Shown: positions 26,297 through 36,105, counted from the stretch's first letter. The stretch: 64,000 nt of DNA from CAYQVW01 sp964421245 (GCA_964421245.1 CAYQVW010000006.1:21218-85217), one strand, 5' to 3'. The notes: a model not told the origin generated them from the letters alone. Program-made: numbers and translations.

Positions 26297-26316
26297 GGGC
26301 AGGTCGCGACCTGCCC
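26297..26316. repeat. Perfect 20-bp palindrome (family A) between wecA and wecB
   Basis: GGGCAGGTCGCGACCTGCCC, flanked by TTAG on the left and GTACGGGAG on the right. The left flank contains the wecA stop codon, and the right flank gives the GGGAG that serves as the Shine-Dalgarno sequence of wecB. Confidence 0.8.
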
Positions 26317-26329
26317 GTACGGGAGAAAA

Positions 26330-27436
26330 ATGAAAAAAATAATGTTGGTATTTGGAACCAGGCCGGAAGCGATAAAAATGATTCCGGTTATTCTTGAGTT
26401 ACAAAAACAGCAAGATAAATTTCATTCTGTTTTGGTATCAACTGGTCAGCATAAAGAGATGCTGGATCAGATTTTATCTCTTTTTAATATTAAGCCTGAT
26501 TATGACCTCAATATTATGAAAGAGGATCAGACTTTGTCTGACATTGTGGTTAATTCTATAAATGGATTAGATCCAATCATTAAGAAAGAAAAGCCGGAGC
26601 TATTGCTTGTTCAAGGGGATACCTCTACGGCTTTTGCTGCGGCCTTAACTGCTTTTCAAAATAAAGTAAAGGTGGGTCATGTTGAGGCCGGACTTCGAAC
26701 TTTTAATAATTACAATCCGTTCCCAGAGGAGATGAATCGAAAACTTATCTCACAAATTGCAGGCTTAAATTTTGCCCCAACTTCAAAGTCAAAACAAAAT
26801 CTGCTGAATGAAAAAATTCCAGAAAACACGATTTATTTAACCGGAAATACGGTGATTGATGCGCTATTTCTTACCATAAAAAAACCATATGATTTGTCGA
26901 ATTTGGGAATTGAGTTTTCTAAAAACAAAAAGATGATTTTATTAACTGCACATCGTAGAGAGTCTTTTGGTAAGCCGATGGAAGATATTTGTATGGCTGT
27001 CTCTGCTTTAGCTAGAAAATATAAGGATGAGATTTATTTTGTTTTTCCGGTTCATCCTAATCCTAATGTTAGACGGGTGGTTGACGAGAAGCTAAAGGGG
27101 ATTCCAAATATTATATTAACCGATCCACTTGATTATCATCCTTTTGCACATCTTATGGAGAAGGCTAATTTTATTTTAACTGATTCAGGTGGCGTGCAAG
27201 AAGAGGCCCCAAGCCTTGGAAAGCCGGTTTTGGTTTTAAGAGATACGACTGAGAGGCCGGAGGCAATTTCTGCTGGTTGTGTGAAATTGATTGGAACAGA
27301 TAAAGATAGGATTATTTCTGAAGCGGGGGCTCTTTTGAAAGATAGCCAGGTTTATGAGAAAATGGCAAAAGCGGTGAATCCATATGGTGATGGCAAGGCA
27401 GCAAAGAGAATAGTGGAGATAATAATTAATGCGTAA
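26330..27436 (+). CDS. wecB: UDP-N-acetylglucosamine 2-epimerase (non-hydrolysing)
   Basis: 368 aa. Converts UDP-GlcNAc to UDP-ManNAc for surface polysaccharide. Diagnostic motifs: FGTRPEAIKM at the N-terminus, VQGDTSTAFA, HVEAGLRTFN, HRRESFG, FPVHPNPNVR and DSGGVQEEAPSLG. Length is normal. It overlaps murA by 8 bp. The Shine-Dalgarno sequence GGGAG comes from the flank of the preceding palindrome. Confidence 0.96.
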   Translation: MKKIMLVFGTRPEAIKMIPVILELQKQQDKFHSVLVSTGQHKEMLDQILSLFNIKPDYDLNIMKEDQTLSDIVVNSINGLDPIIKKEKPELLLVQGDTSTAFAAALTAFQNKVKVGHVEAGLRTFNNYNPFPEEMNRKLISQIAGLNFAPTSKSKQNLLNEKIPENTIYLTGNTVIDALFLTIKKPYDLSNLGIEFSKNKKMILLTAHRRESFGKPMEDICMAVSALARKYKDEIYFVFPVHPNPNVRRVVDEKLKGIPNIILTDPLDYHPFAHLMEKANFILTDSGGVQEEAPSLGKPVLVLRDTTERPEAISAGCVKLIGTDKDRIISEAGALLKDSQVYEKMAKAVNPYGDGKAAKRIVEIIINA

Positions 27437-28691
27437 GATTTTAATTAAGGGTGGTAACAAGTTAAATGGCAAAGTAGAGGTGTCCGGATCAAAGAATTCT
27501 GCTTTGCCGATTCTTGCTGCAGCCATTTTAACAGAAGGCGAGACCATTCTTGATTCTGTTCCAAATCTAACTGATGTTATAACAATGCTCAAGGTGCTTC
27601 GAACTTTGGGGATTAGAGCAGAATACCATCATCCAAATAGAGTGAAGATTTGGGTAAATGGCAAAGTAAAGCATGTAGCCCCTTATCAATTAGTTACTAA
27701 AATGAGAGCTTCTTTTTTTATAATTGGTCCTATTTTGGCAAAAGTTGGTTTTGCCAAGGTTCCACTTCCAGGAGGTTGTGCAATTGGATCTCGTCCGGTT
27801 GATATTCACATAAAAGGGTTAGAGCAGCTTGGAGCTAAGGTTACGATGGAACACGGTTTTGTAATTGTTGAGGCGCCAGTTTTGAAAGGGAATACAGTTC
27901 ATCTTGATTTTCCATCCGTCGGAGCTACCGAGACGATATTAATGGCTGCAACTTATGCCAAAGGTAAGACAGTAATAAAGAATGCAGCTCGTGAACCCGA
28001 GATTGTTGATTTGGCTAATTTTTTAAATAAAGCAGGTGCTCTGATAACCGGAGCTGGGACTGAAGAGATAGAAATTGTTGGAGTTTCCAAATTACATGGA
28101 GTAAAACATAAAATTATTCCAGATAGGATCGAGGCTGGCAGCTATATGGTGGCGGTCGCTGCATGTGGAGGGGATGTCACATTAACCAACGTCATTCCAA
28201 AGCATATGGAATCTGTCTTAGTAAAATTAAAAGAAGCCGGAATGGAAATAAAACAGGAAAATGAAGAAATTAGGATTAGTAAAAAGAACGGATTGATCAA
28301 ATCACTTGATCTAAATACTCAACCATATCCTGGATTTCCAACCGATATGCAGCCTCAATTTTGTGCGATGCTGACCTTGGCATCTGGAACCTCGGTTGTT
28401 CGCGAGACTATTTTTGAGAGTAGATTCATGCACCTTAATGAATTAAAGAGGATGGGTGCAGATGTAAAACTTGAAGGGCACACCGCAATTATTAAAGGGG
28501 TTTCAAAACTTTCCTCGGCTCCAATTGTTGTCTCAGATTTGCGGGCAGGGGCAGGTCTTGTTATTGCGGCCCTAACCGCACAAGAAGAGACCTTGGTGGA
28601 TGATAGGGATCTGCAGATTGAAAGAGGATATGAAAACCTTATAGAAAAGTTTGCAAGCCTAGGTGCAGATATAAAAGATGCGCGAGATTAA
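27429..28691 (+). CDS. murA: UDP-N-acetylglucosamine 1-carboxyvinyltransferase
   Basis: 420 aa. First committed step of peptidoglycan synthesis (enolpyruvyl transfer to UDP-GlcNAc). SGSKNSALPILAA at the N-terminus and LPGGCAIGSRPVDIH with the catalytic Cys117 (the fosfomycin target) are present, as is the C-terminal DLRAGAGLVIAAL. It overlaps wecB and ybeY by a few bases. Confidence 0.97.
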   Translation: MRKILIKGGNKLNGKVEVSGSKNSALPILAAAILTEGETILDSVPNLTDVITMLKVLRTLGIRAEYHHPNRVKIWVNGKVKHVAPYQLVTKMRASFFIIGPILAKVGFAKVPLPGGCAIGSRPVDIHIKGLEQLGAKVTMEHGFVIVEAPVLKGNTVHLDFPSVGATETILMAATYAKGKTVIKNAAREPEIVDLANFLNKAGALITGAGTEEIEIVGVSKLHGVKHKIIPDRIEAGSYMVAVAACGGDVTLTNVIPKHMESVLVKLKEAGMEIKQENEEIRISKKNGLIKSLDLNTQPYPGFPTDMQPQFCAMLTLASGTSVVRETIFESRFMHLNELKRMGADVKLEGHTAIIKGVSKLSSAPIVVSDLRAGAGLVIAALTAQEETLVDDRDLQIERGYENLIEKFASLGADIKDARD

Positions 28692-29016
28692 GAAATTTTA
28701 TAAATTGGTTAAGAAGATAAGGAAGGGAAATAAGAGTTGTGGAGATATTAAAATTTATTTTATAAGTGATCAACATATGAGAAAATTAAACAAACAATTT
28801 AGGGGTCTTGATCGTACAACAGATGTGCTATCATTTGAAATCGGGGACCGTGATAATCTAGGAGAGATAGTAATATCTAGGGCACAGCCAAAGGCGCAGG
28901 TAAAAAGGTTAGTTATTCATGGAGTTTTGCATCTTTTGGGATATGATCATAAAAAGGCGAAAGAGAGAAAAGTGATGCGTAGTTTGGAGGAGAAATATTT
29001 AAAATGGGTGGTTTGA
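28678..29016 (+). CDS. ybeY: Endoribonuclease YbeY
   Basis: 112 aa, shorter than the usual 150 or so, but with the essential zinc motif HGVLHLLGYDH and the preceding TTDVLSFE. It acts in 16S rRNA maturation and ribosome quality control. The start overlaps murA by 14 bp and the end overlaps the CBS/CorC gene by 13 bp, so it is tightly coupled. Confidence 0.93.
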   Translation: MREIKKFYKLVKKIRKGNKSCGDIKIYFISDQHMRKLNKQFRGLDRTTDVLSFEIGDRDNLGEIVISRAQPKAQVKRLVIHGVLHLLGYDHKKAKERKVMRSLEEKYLKWVV

Positions 29017-30260
29017 TTACTTTATTTATTTTAATATTGTTTTCTGCTTTCTTTTCTGGTTCGGAGACCGCCCTAACTTCTGTTTCTAAGCTTAGACTAC
29101 ATAAAATACTAAAAGAAAAGAAGCGTGGAGCAAAAGCACTAAATAAATTACGTTCAGAGCCAAGTAGTATGTTAACTACTATACTGATTGGTAACAATGT
29201 TGTGAATATTTGGGCCTCAGTATTGGCTGCATCCTTGGCAATGGGATATTTTAAGAATTTAAGCAATAGTTCAATTTTTGTTGGGATTGTTACTGGTATT
29301 ATGACTTTTACAGTTTTGGTTTTTGGTGAAATTGCTCCCAAAACAATTGCTATCCGAAATGTTGAGAAGTTTGCTCTTTTTGTCGCACCAATACTTTTGG
29401 TCTTCGAATTTATTTTTAAGCCAATTGCATTCGTTTTAAGATACATTACGAAACCATTGGTATATCTTTTTGGAAGATCGGGGGAGCGTTCTGTAACTGA
29501 AGATGAGATTAAGATGGTTATTTCGGCAGGGGAAGAGGCTGGGGTAATTGAACAAGAAGAGAGGGAAATGATCAGCTCGATCTTTGAGTTTGGAGATACT
29601 ACCGTTTCTGAGGTTATGACACCGAGGCCTGATATAAAAGCAATCACTCTTGATAAGAGCCTCAAAGAATTACGTTTTTTAATTAGGCAGGTTGGGCATT
29701 CTCGTATACCGGTCTATGAGGGAAATGTTGATAATATAATCGGAGTAGTTTATACCAAGGATCTGATTGCAAAAGATGGGAATAGGATTAAAGATTATAT
29801 CCGACCAGTCTTAGTAGTTCCAGAGTCTAAAAAAATTGACGATTTAATGCGGCAGATGCAGTCTGCCCGCAGCCACTTGGCAGTGGCGGTTGATGAGTAT
29901 GGCATAACATCTGGCATAGTAACACTTGAAGATCTAATTGAAGAAATTGTTGGAGAGATTCATGATGAGTTTGAAAAAGAGGCAAAGAGAATCGAGCGGC
30001 TTAATGATGGTTCTTGGTTGGTTGATGCAAAACTCTCTTTGGATGATTTTTATGAAGAATTGAAAGTACAATTGCCAGAGGGGAGTTACGATACATTGGC
30101 TGGTTTTGTTGTTGCGCGTTTAGGTAAGGTTCCGGCAGTAGGGGATAGTATCAAATTTAATGGATATTTAATTAAAGTAGAAAAGGTCTATAGAAGAAGA
30201 ATTACCAGAATCAAATTTGAAAAAATTAATTTGACTGGTCAAGAGGCGGTGGGAGGATGA
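29004..30260 (+). CDS. CNNM/CorC (HlyC) family membrane protein
   Basis: 418 aa: DUF21 membrane domain with 3-4 helices (about 1-170, opening with FSAFFSGSETALTSVSKLRL), a CBS pair (about 205-320), and a CorC/HlyC transporter-associated domain (about 335-415). The family is linked to Mg2+ or other divalent cation efflux. Position next to ybeY is common in many bacteria. The start overlaps ybeY by 13 bp and the stop overlaps pyrG by 4 bp. Confidence 0.93.
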   Translation: MGGLITLFILILFSAFFSGSETALTSVSKLRLHKILKEKKRGAKALNKLRSEPSSMLTTILIGNNVVNIWASVLAASLAMGYFKNLSNSSIFVGIVTGIMTFTVLVFGEIAPKTIAIRNVEKFALFVAPILLVFEFIFKPIAFVLRYITKPLVYLFGRSGERSVTEDEIKMVISAGEEAGVIEQEEREMISSIFEFGDTTVSEVMTPRPDIKAITLDKSLKELRFLIRQVGHSRIPVYEGNVDNIIGVVYTKDLIAKDGNRIKDYIRPVLVVPESKKIDDLMRQMQSARSHLAVAVDEYGITSGIVTLEDLIEEIVGEIHDEFEKEAKRIERLNDGSWLVDAKLSLDDFYEELKVQLPEGSYDTLAGFVVARLGKVPAVGDSIKFNGYLIKVEKVYRRRITRIKFEKINLTGQEAVGG

Positions 30261-31897
30261 GTACGACAAAATATATTTTTATTACGGGTGGAGTAGTAAG
30301 TTCTTTGGGCAAAGGGATTTCTGCTGCGTCACTTGGAAGACTTTTAGAAGCTAAGGGAATTCGGGTAACGATTCAAAAACTTGATCCATATATTAATGTT
30401 GATCCAGGAACGATGAATCCATATCAGCATGGTGAGGTCTTTGTAACAGAAGATGGAGCCGAGACCGATCTTGATCTTGGGCATTATGAGAGATTTATTG
30501 ATGTTAATTTGGGTAAACATAGCAATGTAACAACTGGTATGGTTTATTGGTCAGTTTTAACAAAAGAGAGAAGGGGAGATTATCTTGGTGGAACGGTTCA
30601 GGTTGTTCCACATATTACTAATGAAATAAAATCTCGTATCCGCAAAGTTAATAAAGACAATAAATTTGATGTTGTAATTTGTGAGATTGGCGGAACGGTT
30701 GGTGATATTGAAGGGTTGCCTTTTTTAGAAGCTATTCGTCAATTTAGAAAAGAAGTAGGACGGGATAATTGTATTAATATTCACGTAACCTTAGTCCCAT
30801 TTTTAGGAACAACGCGTGAGTTCAAAACTAAGCCGACCCAACATAGTGTAAAAGAGCTTAGAACAATTGGTATTCATCCGGATGTTATTATCTGTCGATC
30901 AGAAGCACCGCTGACAAATGAATTAAAAGATAAGATTTCTTTGTTTTGTGACGTTCAAAAGGATGCGGTAGTTGGGTTAGTTGATGTTCCTTCAATTTAT
31001 GAGGTTCCGCTAGCACTCGAAAAAGAAAATTTAGATGACATAGTTGTTAAGTATTTAGGTCTTCCATCTCGCAAGGCTGATATGCGAGCCTGGAAGAGAA
31101 TGCTAAAGCTAATGCAGAATCCGGAGAAGAGTGTAAAGATTGCAATTGTTGGAAAATATGTTGAATTAATGGATTCATATATTAGTATTTCAGAATCTCT
31201 AAAACATGGTGGAATTGCTTCAAAGACGACAATTGATATTAAGTGGGTTAATGCTGAAGCGATTGAAAAAGTGAAAAATTTGGAATTAATTTTGCGTGAC
31301 GTACATGGAATAATAGTTCCAGGTGGTTTTGGGCCACGTGGGATTGAGGGGAAAATTAGGGCAATTCGTTATGCCAGAGAGAATAAGATACCGTATCTTG
31401 GTTTATGTCTTGGAATGCAGACTGCGGTGATTGAGTTTGGACGCAATGTTTGCGGATTAAAGGATGCAAATTCATCGGAGTTTGATCCAAATTCTCCATA
31501 TCCGGTAATTGATTTAATGGAAGAGCAAAAGAAGATTAAGAATATGGGTGGTACGATGCGGCTTGGGGCTTATACCTGTCGGATTAAGCGCAAAACATTG
31601 CTTGGCAAAGCATATAAAAAGAATACAATCCGAGAAAGACATCGCCATCGTTATGAGTTTAACAATGAATACAAGAAGTTGTTTGAAAAACAGGGAATGG
31701 TCTTTTCCGGCGTTAATCCGGAGATTGGTCTGGTTGAGGTAATTGAGCTTCCAGAACATCCTTTCTTTATTGCAACACAATATCATCCAGAGTTTAAATC
31801 CCGTCCAAACAGACCACATCCACTATTCCGCGATTTCGTTGCAGCGGCTACCAATAGACTTCAGGAGCAGGTAGAACTTTTTAAAAAGAAGAAGTGA
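30257..31897 (+). CDS. pyrG: CTP synthase
   Basis: 546 aa, normal length. Makes CTP from UTP using glutamine. The N-terminal synthetase domain begins FITGGVVSSLGKGISAASLG. The class-I glutaminase domain has the nucleophile in PYLGLCLGMQ and the His/Glu in QYHPEFKSRP. It overlaps the preceding gene by 4 bp and is last in the run starting at wecA. Confidence 0.98.
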   Translation: MSTTKYIFITGGVVSSLGKGISAASLGRLLEAKGIRVTIQKLDPYINVDPGTMNPYQHGEVFVTEDGAETDLDLGHYERFIDVNLGKHSNVTTGMVYWSVLTKERRGDYLGGTVQVVPHITNEIKSRIRKVNKDNKFDVVICEIGGTVGDIEGLPFLEAIRQFRKEVGRDNCINIHVTLVPFLGTTREFKTKPTQHSVKELRTIGIHPDVIICRSEAPLTNELKDKISLFCDVQKDAVVGLVDVPSIYEVPLALEKENLDDIVVKYLGLPSRKADMRAWKRMLKLMQNPEKSVKIAIVGKYVELMDSYISISESLKHGGIASKTTIDIKWVNAEAIEKVKNLELILRDVHGIIVPGGFGPRGIEGKIRAIRYARENKIPYLGLCLGMQTAVIEFGRNVCGLKDANSSEFDPNSPYPVIDLMEEQKKIKNMGGTMRLGAYTCRIKRKTLLGKAYKKNTIRERHRHRYEFNNEYKKLFEKQGMVFSGVNPEIGLVEVIELPEHPFFIATQYHPEFKSRPNRPHPLFRDFVAAATNRLQEQVELFKKKK

Positions 31898-31929
31898 TTT
31901 TTTTATTTTACTTTCTTTGTCTTGACGTT

Positions 31930-32096
31930 TTTTAGGGTATCAGTATACCAGTACATCAGTGTGAGGATATCAGATTATTAGAAAAACAGAGGAACAGATA
32001 CAATATTAAATTCCACTTTTTATTCTGTTAATCTAATATCTGTTTTCTGATGCTCTTGTCCTGGTTCACCGATAAACTGATATCCTACTTAATTGT
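31930..32096. repeat. Intergenic palindromic repeat region before uvrB
   Basis: The 263-bp gap between pyrG and uvrB holds no gene. It contains short inverted and direct units such as GGGTATCAGTATACCAGTAC and CAGATTATTAGAAAAACAG, with counterparts TAATCTAATATCTGTTTTCT and CTGATATCCTACT further on. Units of the same type recur at 36312-36415. It looks like a dispersed non-coding repeat. An in-frame upstream extension of uvrB through this region is probably fortuitous. Confidence 0.55.
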
Positions 32097-32144
32097 ATCA
32101 AGACAAAAAGTACAAAGAAGAAAACAAAAAATATCTTATTATTT

Positions 32145-32153
32145 TGCTATAAT
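32145..32153 (+). promoter_or_regulatory. Extended -10 of uvrB (leaderless)
   Basis: TGC-TATAAT (TATAAT at 32148-32153), with 7 nt (TGATACC) to the ATG at 32161 and no Shine-Dalgarno sequence. No clear -35 is visible, which is usual for extended -10 promoters. Confidence 0.6.
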
Positions 32154-32160
32154 TGATACC

Positions 32161-34137
32161 ATGCCGCAAAAATTCAAATTAGAATCAAAATTTAAACCTG
32201 CAGGAGATCAGCCAAAAGCAATCAGGGATCTAGTTAAAGGGATCAAGGCTGGACATGATTTTCAAACTCTCTTAGGGGTAACTGGTTCGGGGAAAACCTT
32301 TACCATGGCCAATGTTATAGAAAAGGTTCAGAAGCCGACTTTAATTATTTCTCACAATAAAACCTTAGCTGCCCAGCTTTGCCAGGAATTTCGTGATTTC
32401 TTTCCAAACAATGCAGTTGAATATTTTGTTTCTTATTATGATTACTACCAACCCGAAGCCTATATTCCATCTTCTGATACTTATATTGAAAAGGATGCCT
32501 CAATTAATCAAGAAATTGATCGCTTGCGACATTCGGCCACAATGTCGCTTCTCACCCGAAAAGATGTAATAGTGGTCGCTTCGGTTTCTTGTATTTACGG
32601 TTTGGGAACACCACAGGACTATCTTGATGCCATGGTTGTTTTAAAAGTGGGAGAGAAATATGATCGGGATCAAATCCTCGAAAAACTAGTTGCAATTAAA
32701 TATTCTCGTAATGATTATGAGCTTGCTCGTGGTCGTTTTCGCGTACGCGGAGATATTATCGAGGTTATGCCAGCCTATGAGAGAAATATTTTGCGAATCG
32801 AGTTAGATGGAGAAAAGCTCAGGAAAATTACCGAGATTGAGCCGACTACTCAAAGAATTTTAAAAAAGCATGATTTTATTTCAATCTCTCCGGCTACTCA
32901 TTTTGTGACATTCCGCGATCGCCTTCAGGCTGCTATTTTTTCAATTCAACAAGAGTTAGATCGGTGGCTTCCACAGTTAAAAAAGAAGAATAAGCTTCTT
33001 GAAATGCAGCGCCTACAACAAAGAACCAAGTATGATTTAGAGATGATTCGCGAAATTGGTTATTGCAATGGGATTGAAAACTATTCCCGACATATGGAGG
33101 GGAGGGCGGCTGGTACTCCTCCTGGGACCTTAATTGACTATTTTGGGGATGATTATTTAATGTTTGTTGATGAATCACACGTTACAGTGCCGCAAGTGCG
33201 TGGAATGTATTTTGGTGACAAGGCCAGGAAAGATAATCTAATTAATTTTGGTTTTAGAATGCCTTCTGCCCGTGATAATCGCCCTTTGAAATTCGCTGAA
33301 TTTGAGGATCGGCTAAATCAGGTTATTTTTGTCTCAGCTACTCCGTCCGACTATGAGGCTAAGCACTCAAAACAAACGGTTGAACAGATCATTCGTCCGA
33401 CCGGATTAATTGATCCGGAGGCAGTCGTTAAGCCGACAAAAAATCAGATTGATGATTTACTGGAAGAGATAAAAAAACGAGTCGTTAAAAAAGAGCGGGT
33501 TTTGGTTACGACTTTAACCAAACGTCTGGCTGAGGATCTTTCCGAGTTTTTAGACGAACAAGGAATTAATGTTCGTTATTTGCATTCTGATATTAAGACT
33601 TTGGATCGGGTTGAGATTTTGCGGGGATTAAGAAAAGGTGAGTTTGATGTTTTAGTCGGGATTAATCTTTTAAGAGAAGGATTAGATTTGCCCGAGGTCT
33701 CCTTAGTTGCAATTTTGGATGCAGACAAAGAGGGTTTTTTGCGTGCGGCAACTTCATTAATTCAAACCATAGGTCGTGCTGCCAGAAATATTAATGGAAA
33801 AGTCATTTTGTATGCAGATAGAATGACAGGATCAATGAAACGGGCATTGGATGAGACTAATCGTCGTCGAAAAATTCAAATTGCTTTCAATAAGAAACAC
33901 AAAATTACCCCTAAAACGATTGTAAAAGAGATAAAAGATATTTCTGAACAAATTCGTGAGATGAAATTAAAAGAGGTAAAAGAAATTAGAAAATTTGTTC
34001 CAAAAGCGGAGGTTCCACAAATAATTCGCGAGATTGAACATGATATGAATGTTGCTTCAACTGCTCTTGAGTTTGAACGAGCCGCCGAACTTAGAGATAG
34101 AATTACTGAGATTAAAAAAGCCTTTAAAATCTCTTGA
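32161..34137 (+). CDS. uvrB: Excinuclease ABC subunit B
   Basis: 658 aa, normal length. DNA-damage verification helicase of nucleotide excision repair. Walker A is GVTGSGKT. YYDYYQPEAYIP (beta-hairpin region), LLREGLDLPEVSL and QTIGRAARN are present, plus the C-terminal UVR motif (about residues 620-655). I placed the start at the ATG at 32161 because KFKLESKFKPAGDQPKAI is the family's N-terminus; the extra 37 upstream codons are repeat-derived. Confidence 0.97.
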   Translation: MPQKFKLESKFKPAGDQPKAIRDLVKGIKAGHDFQTLLGVTGSGKTFTMANVIEKVQKPTLIISHNKTLAAQLCQEFRDFFPNNAVEYFVSYYDYYQPEAYIPSSDTYIEKDASINQEIDRLRHSATMSLLTRKDVIVVASVSCIYGLGTPQDYLDAMVVLKVGEKYDRDQILEKLVAIKYSRNDYELARGRFRVRGDIIEVMPAYERNILRIELDGEKLRKITEIEPTTQRILKKHDFISISPATHFVTFRDRLQAAIFSIQQELDRWLPQLKKKNKLLEMQRLQQRTKYDLEMIREIGYCNGIENYSRHMEGRAAGTPPGTLIDYFGDDYLMFVDESHVTVPQVRGMYFGDKARKDNLINFGFRMPSARDNRPLKFAEFEDRLNQVIFVSATPSDYEAKHSKQTVEQIIRPTGLIDPEAVVKPTKNQIDDLLEEIKKRVVKKERVLVTTLTKRLAEDLSEFLDEQGINVRYLHSDIKTLDRVEILRGLRKGEFDVLVGINLLREGLDLPEVSLVAILDADKEGFLRAATSLIQTIGRAARNINGKVILYADRMTGSMKRALDETNRRRKIQIAFNKKHKITPKTIVKEIKDISEQIREMKLKEVKEIRKFVPKAEVPQIIREIEHDMNVASTALEFERAAELRDRITEIKKAFKIS

Positions 34138-34162
34138 CTCGCTAATTTTCATTTGCTAAACT
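34134..34162 (+). promoter_or_regulatory. Promoter of the EF-G-like gene
   Basis: TTGACT (34134-34139, overlapping the uvrB stop), a 17-nt spacer ending in TGC, and TAAACT (34157-34162). Unlike many promoters here it is followed by a real leader with GGAGG at 34178-34182. Confidence 0.65.
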
Positions 34163-34190
34163 GGTGCCACTTCTCCCGGAGGTGGTGTAT

Positions 34191-36077
34191 TTGAGAGAAT
34201 ATAAACCGGACCGGATTCGAAACGTCGCAGTGGTCGGCCACGGACATGTCGGAAAAACTTCGCTTCTAGAATCATTGCTTCATAGCACAGGAAACATCAC
34301 AAGACTCGGATCGGTAACCTCTGGCAACACGACCTCAGATCATGATCCCGAAGAGATAAAACGTCAGATAAGTATTCACTCCACTATTCTTCCGATCGAA
34401 TGGGATGATTACAAGTTAAATATGATCGATGTTCCAGGATATGCTGATTTTATTGGAGAGGCTATCTCAACTTTGCGGGTTGTTGATTCTGTAATTGTTG
34501 TTTTTGATGCAATTGATGGTTACGGGGTAGGGTCTGAACGGTTGTGGATGGAAGCGGATAGGAATAATCTTCCAAAAATTGTTTTTGTGAATAAAATGGA
34601 TAAAAGCAGGGCCGATTTTGATTCTATAATTGAGAAACTTAGGGCAAAATTTGGTAAGAGCTTGGTGGATCTTAATAATCGTGAAATGTTGATTGAGGCA
34701 GCTGCCGATCAGGATGAAAAGATACTCGAAGAGTTTATGGAAGGACAAGAAATTCCCGAACATGAGATTTCTGCTGCAATTAAAAAAGGAATCTTGGGGA
34801 GAAAAATTGTTCCGGTGCTTTCTGGCTCGGCGATTTCTGGTAAAGGGGTTAAAGAACTCTTACAGGTCATCGTTGATTGGCTGCCAAGTCCAAAAGGACA
34901 GGTAGCCGAACCTCTTTCAGCTTATGTTTTCAAGTCTGTAGCAGAGCCGCATGTAGGTGAATTAAGTTATGTTAGAGTTTATTCTGGAGCCCTCAGTCAT
35001 GCCTCTTCCGTTAAGAATTCTTCAAAAGGACATTCGGAAAGAGTTGGACAGCTGGTTATTAGTTGTGGAAAAAATCGAACAGAAGTGCAAAAAGTACATG
35101 CCGGAGATATTGCCATTTTACCAAAGCTAAAAAACACCCGTACTGGAGATACTTTGTGTGATGAAAAGCAAAATATTTTACTTGATCAGCATGCTGTTCC
35201 AGAAGCTGCGGTCCATTTAGCTGTCCGTCCGAAATCGAAAGCGGATCAAGAAAAAATGGGAATAGGTTTTAATATATTTATGAAAGAGGATCCAACTTTT
35301 AAAATGTGTTATAACAAAGAGACGAAAGAGGTTGTTGTTTCTGGAATGGGGGATCTGCACCTTGAGATAATTTTGAAGAAATTAAAAGAGCGCTATCATA
35401 TTGATATAGAAACTTCGTCCCCCAGGATTGCCTATAAAGAGACTGTTCGTGGCAAAGCAAAGGCCCAGGGGAAATATAAGAAACAAACCGGGGGACATGG
35501 TCAATACGGAGATACTTGGTTAAAGCTTGAGCCGCTTGCGCGAGGAGCCGGGTTTGAGTTTGTAGATAAAATTGTTGGCGGAGCCATTCCAAAAAATTAT
35601 ATTCCATCAGTTGAAAAAGGTTTAAAAGAGGCGATGGGGGGTGGAGTAATTGCCGGATACCCGGTAGTGGATTTAAAAGCGACGCTCTATGACGGTTCTT
35701 ATCATGATGTTGATTCCTCTGACATGGCTTTTAAGATTGCGGCTTCGATGGGATTCAAAAAGGCCTTTGTTGATGCAAAGCCTATTATTATCGAACCAAT
35801 TGTTGATATTGAGATTCATATACCGGCTGAGCTTGTTGGAAATGTTATAAGTGATTTAAATAAAAGGCGTGGTCGAATTGTGAGCATCGAAGAAAAAAAA
35901 GTTGTAGCGCAGGTTCCGCAAGCAAAGATTGCACATTATGCAACTGATCTTCGTTCTTTTACCCACGGGGCAGGTATGTTTAGGACAAAATATTCTCATT
36001 ATGAGGAGGTGCTTCCACAAACACAGGAGAAACTGGTCTCTTTGTATCAGAAGCAAAAAGAAGAGCGTAATAAATAA
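34191..36077 (+). CDS. EF-G-like translational GTPase (EF-G2 type)
   Basis: 628 aa from the TTG at 34191, which has GGAGG 8 nt upstream; the in-frame GTG at 34164 has none. The G domain has GHGHVGKTS (P-loop), NKMD, and IDVPGYADF, where the catalytic His of the usual DTPGH is Tyr84. Domains II to V follow, with SGMGDLHLEIILKKL and the domain IV GGHGQYGDTW. It is shorter than canonical EF-G (about 690 aa) and resembles the paralogous EF-G2/FusA2 group, whose mycobacterial member has been reported to lack ribosome-dependent GTPase activity. It is probably not the main translocase. Confidence 0.88.
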   Translation: MREYKPDRIRNVAVVGHGHVGKTSLLESLLHSTGNITRLGSVTSGNTTSDHDPEEIKRQISIHSTILPIEWDDYKLNMIDVPGYADFIGEAISTLRVVDSVIVVFDAIDGYGVGSERLWMEADRNNLPKIVFVNKMDKSRADFDSIIEKLRAKFGKSLVDLNNREMLIEAAADQDEKILEEFMEGQEIPEHEISAAIKKGILGRKIVPVLSGSAISGKGVKELLQVIVDWLPSPKGQVAEPLSAYVFKSVAEPHVGELSYVRVYSGALSHASSVKNSSKGHSERVGQLVISCGKNRTEVQKVHAGDIAILPKLKNTRTGDTLCDEKQNILLDQHAVPEAAVHLAVRPKSKADQEKMGIGFNIFMKEDPTFKMCYNKETKEVVVSGMGDLHLEIILKKLKERYHIDIETSSPRIAYKETVRGKAKAQGKYKKQTGGHGQYGDTWLKLEPLARGAGFEFVDKIVGGAIPKNYIPSVEKGLKEAMGGGVIAGYPVVDLKATLYDGSYHDVDSSDMAFKIAASMGFKKAFVDAKPIIIEPIVDIEIHIPAELVGNVISDLNKRRGRIVSIEEKKVVAQVPQAKIAHYATDLRSFTHGAGMFRTKYSHYEEVLPQTQEKLVSLYQKQKEERNK

Positions 36078-36105
36078 GCCCCTTGGGGCAAGGAGGGCGA
36101 TTCCA

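Noticed and set aside
32050..32160. 37-codon upstream extension of uvrB
   Set aside because: Lies in repeat DNA and before the predicted transcription start; UvrB homologues start at the KFKLESKF position.
35929..36105. 59-codon extension of the 68-aa gene into the EF-G-like gene
   Set aside because: Frame-shifted reading of EF-G sequence; the ATG at 36106 has its own AAGGAGGG.
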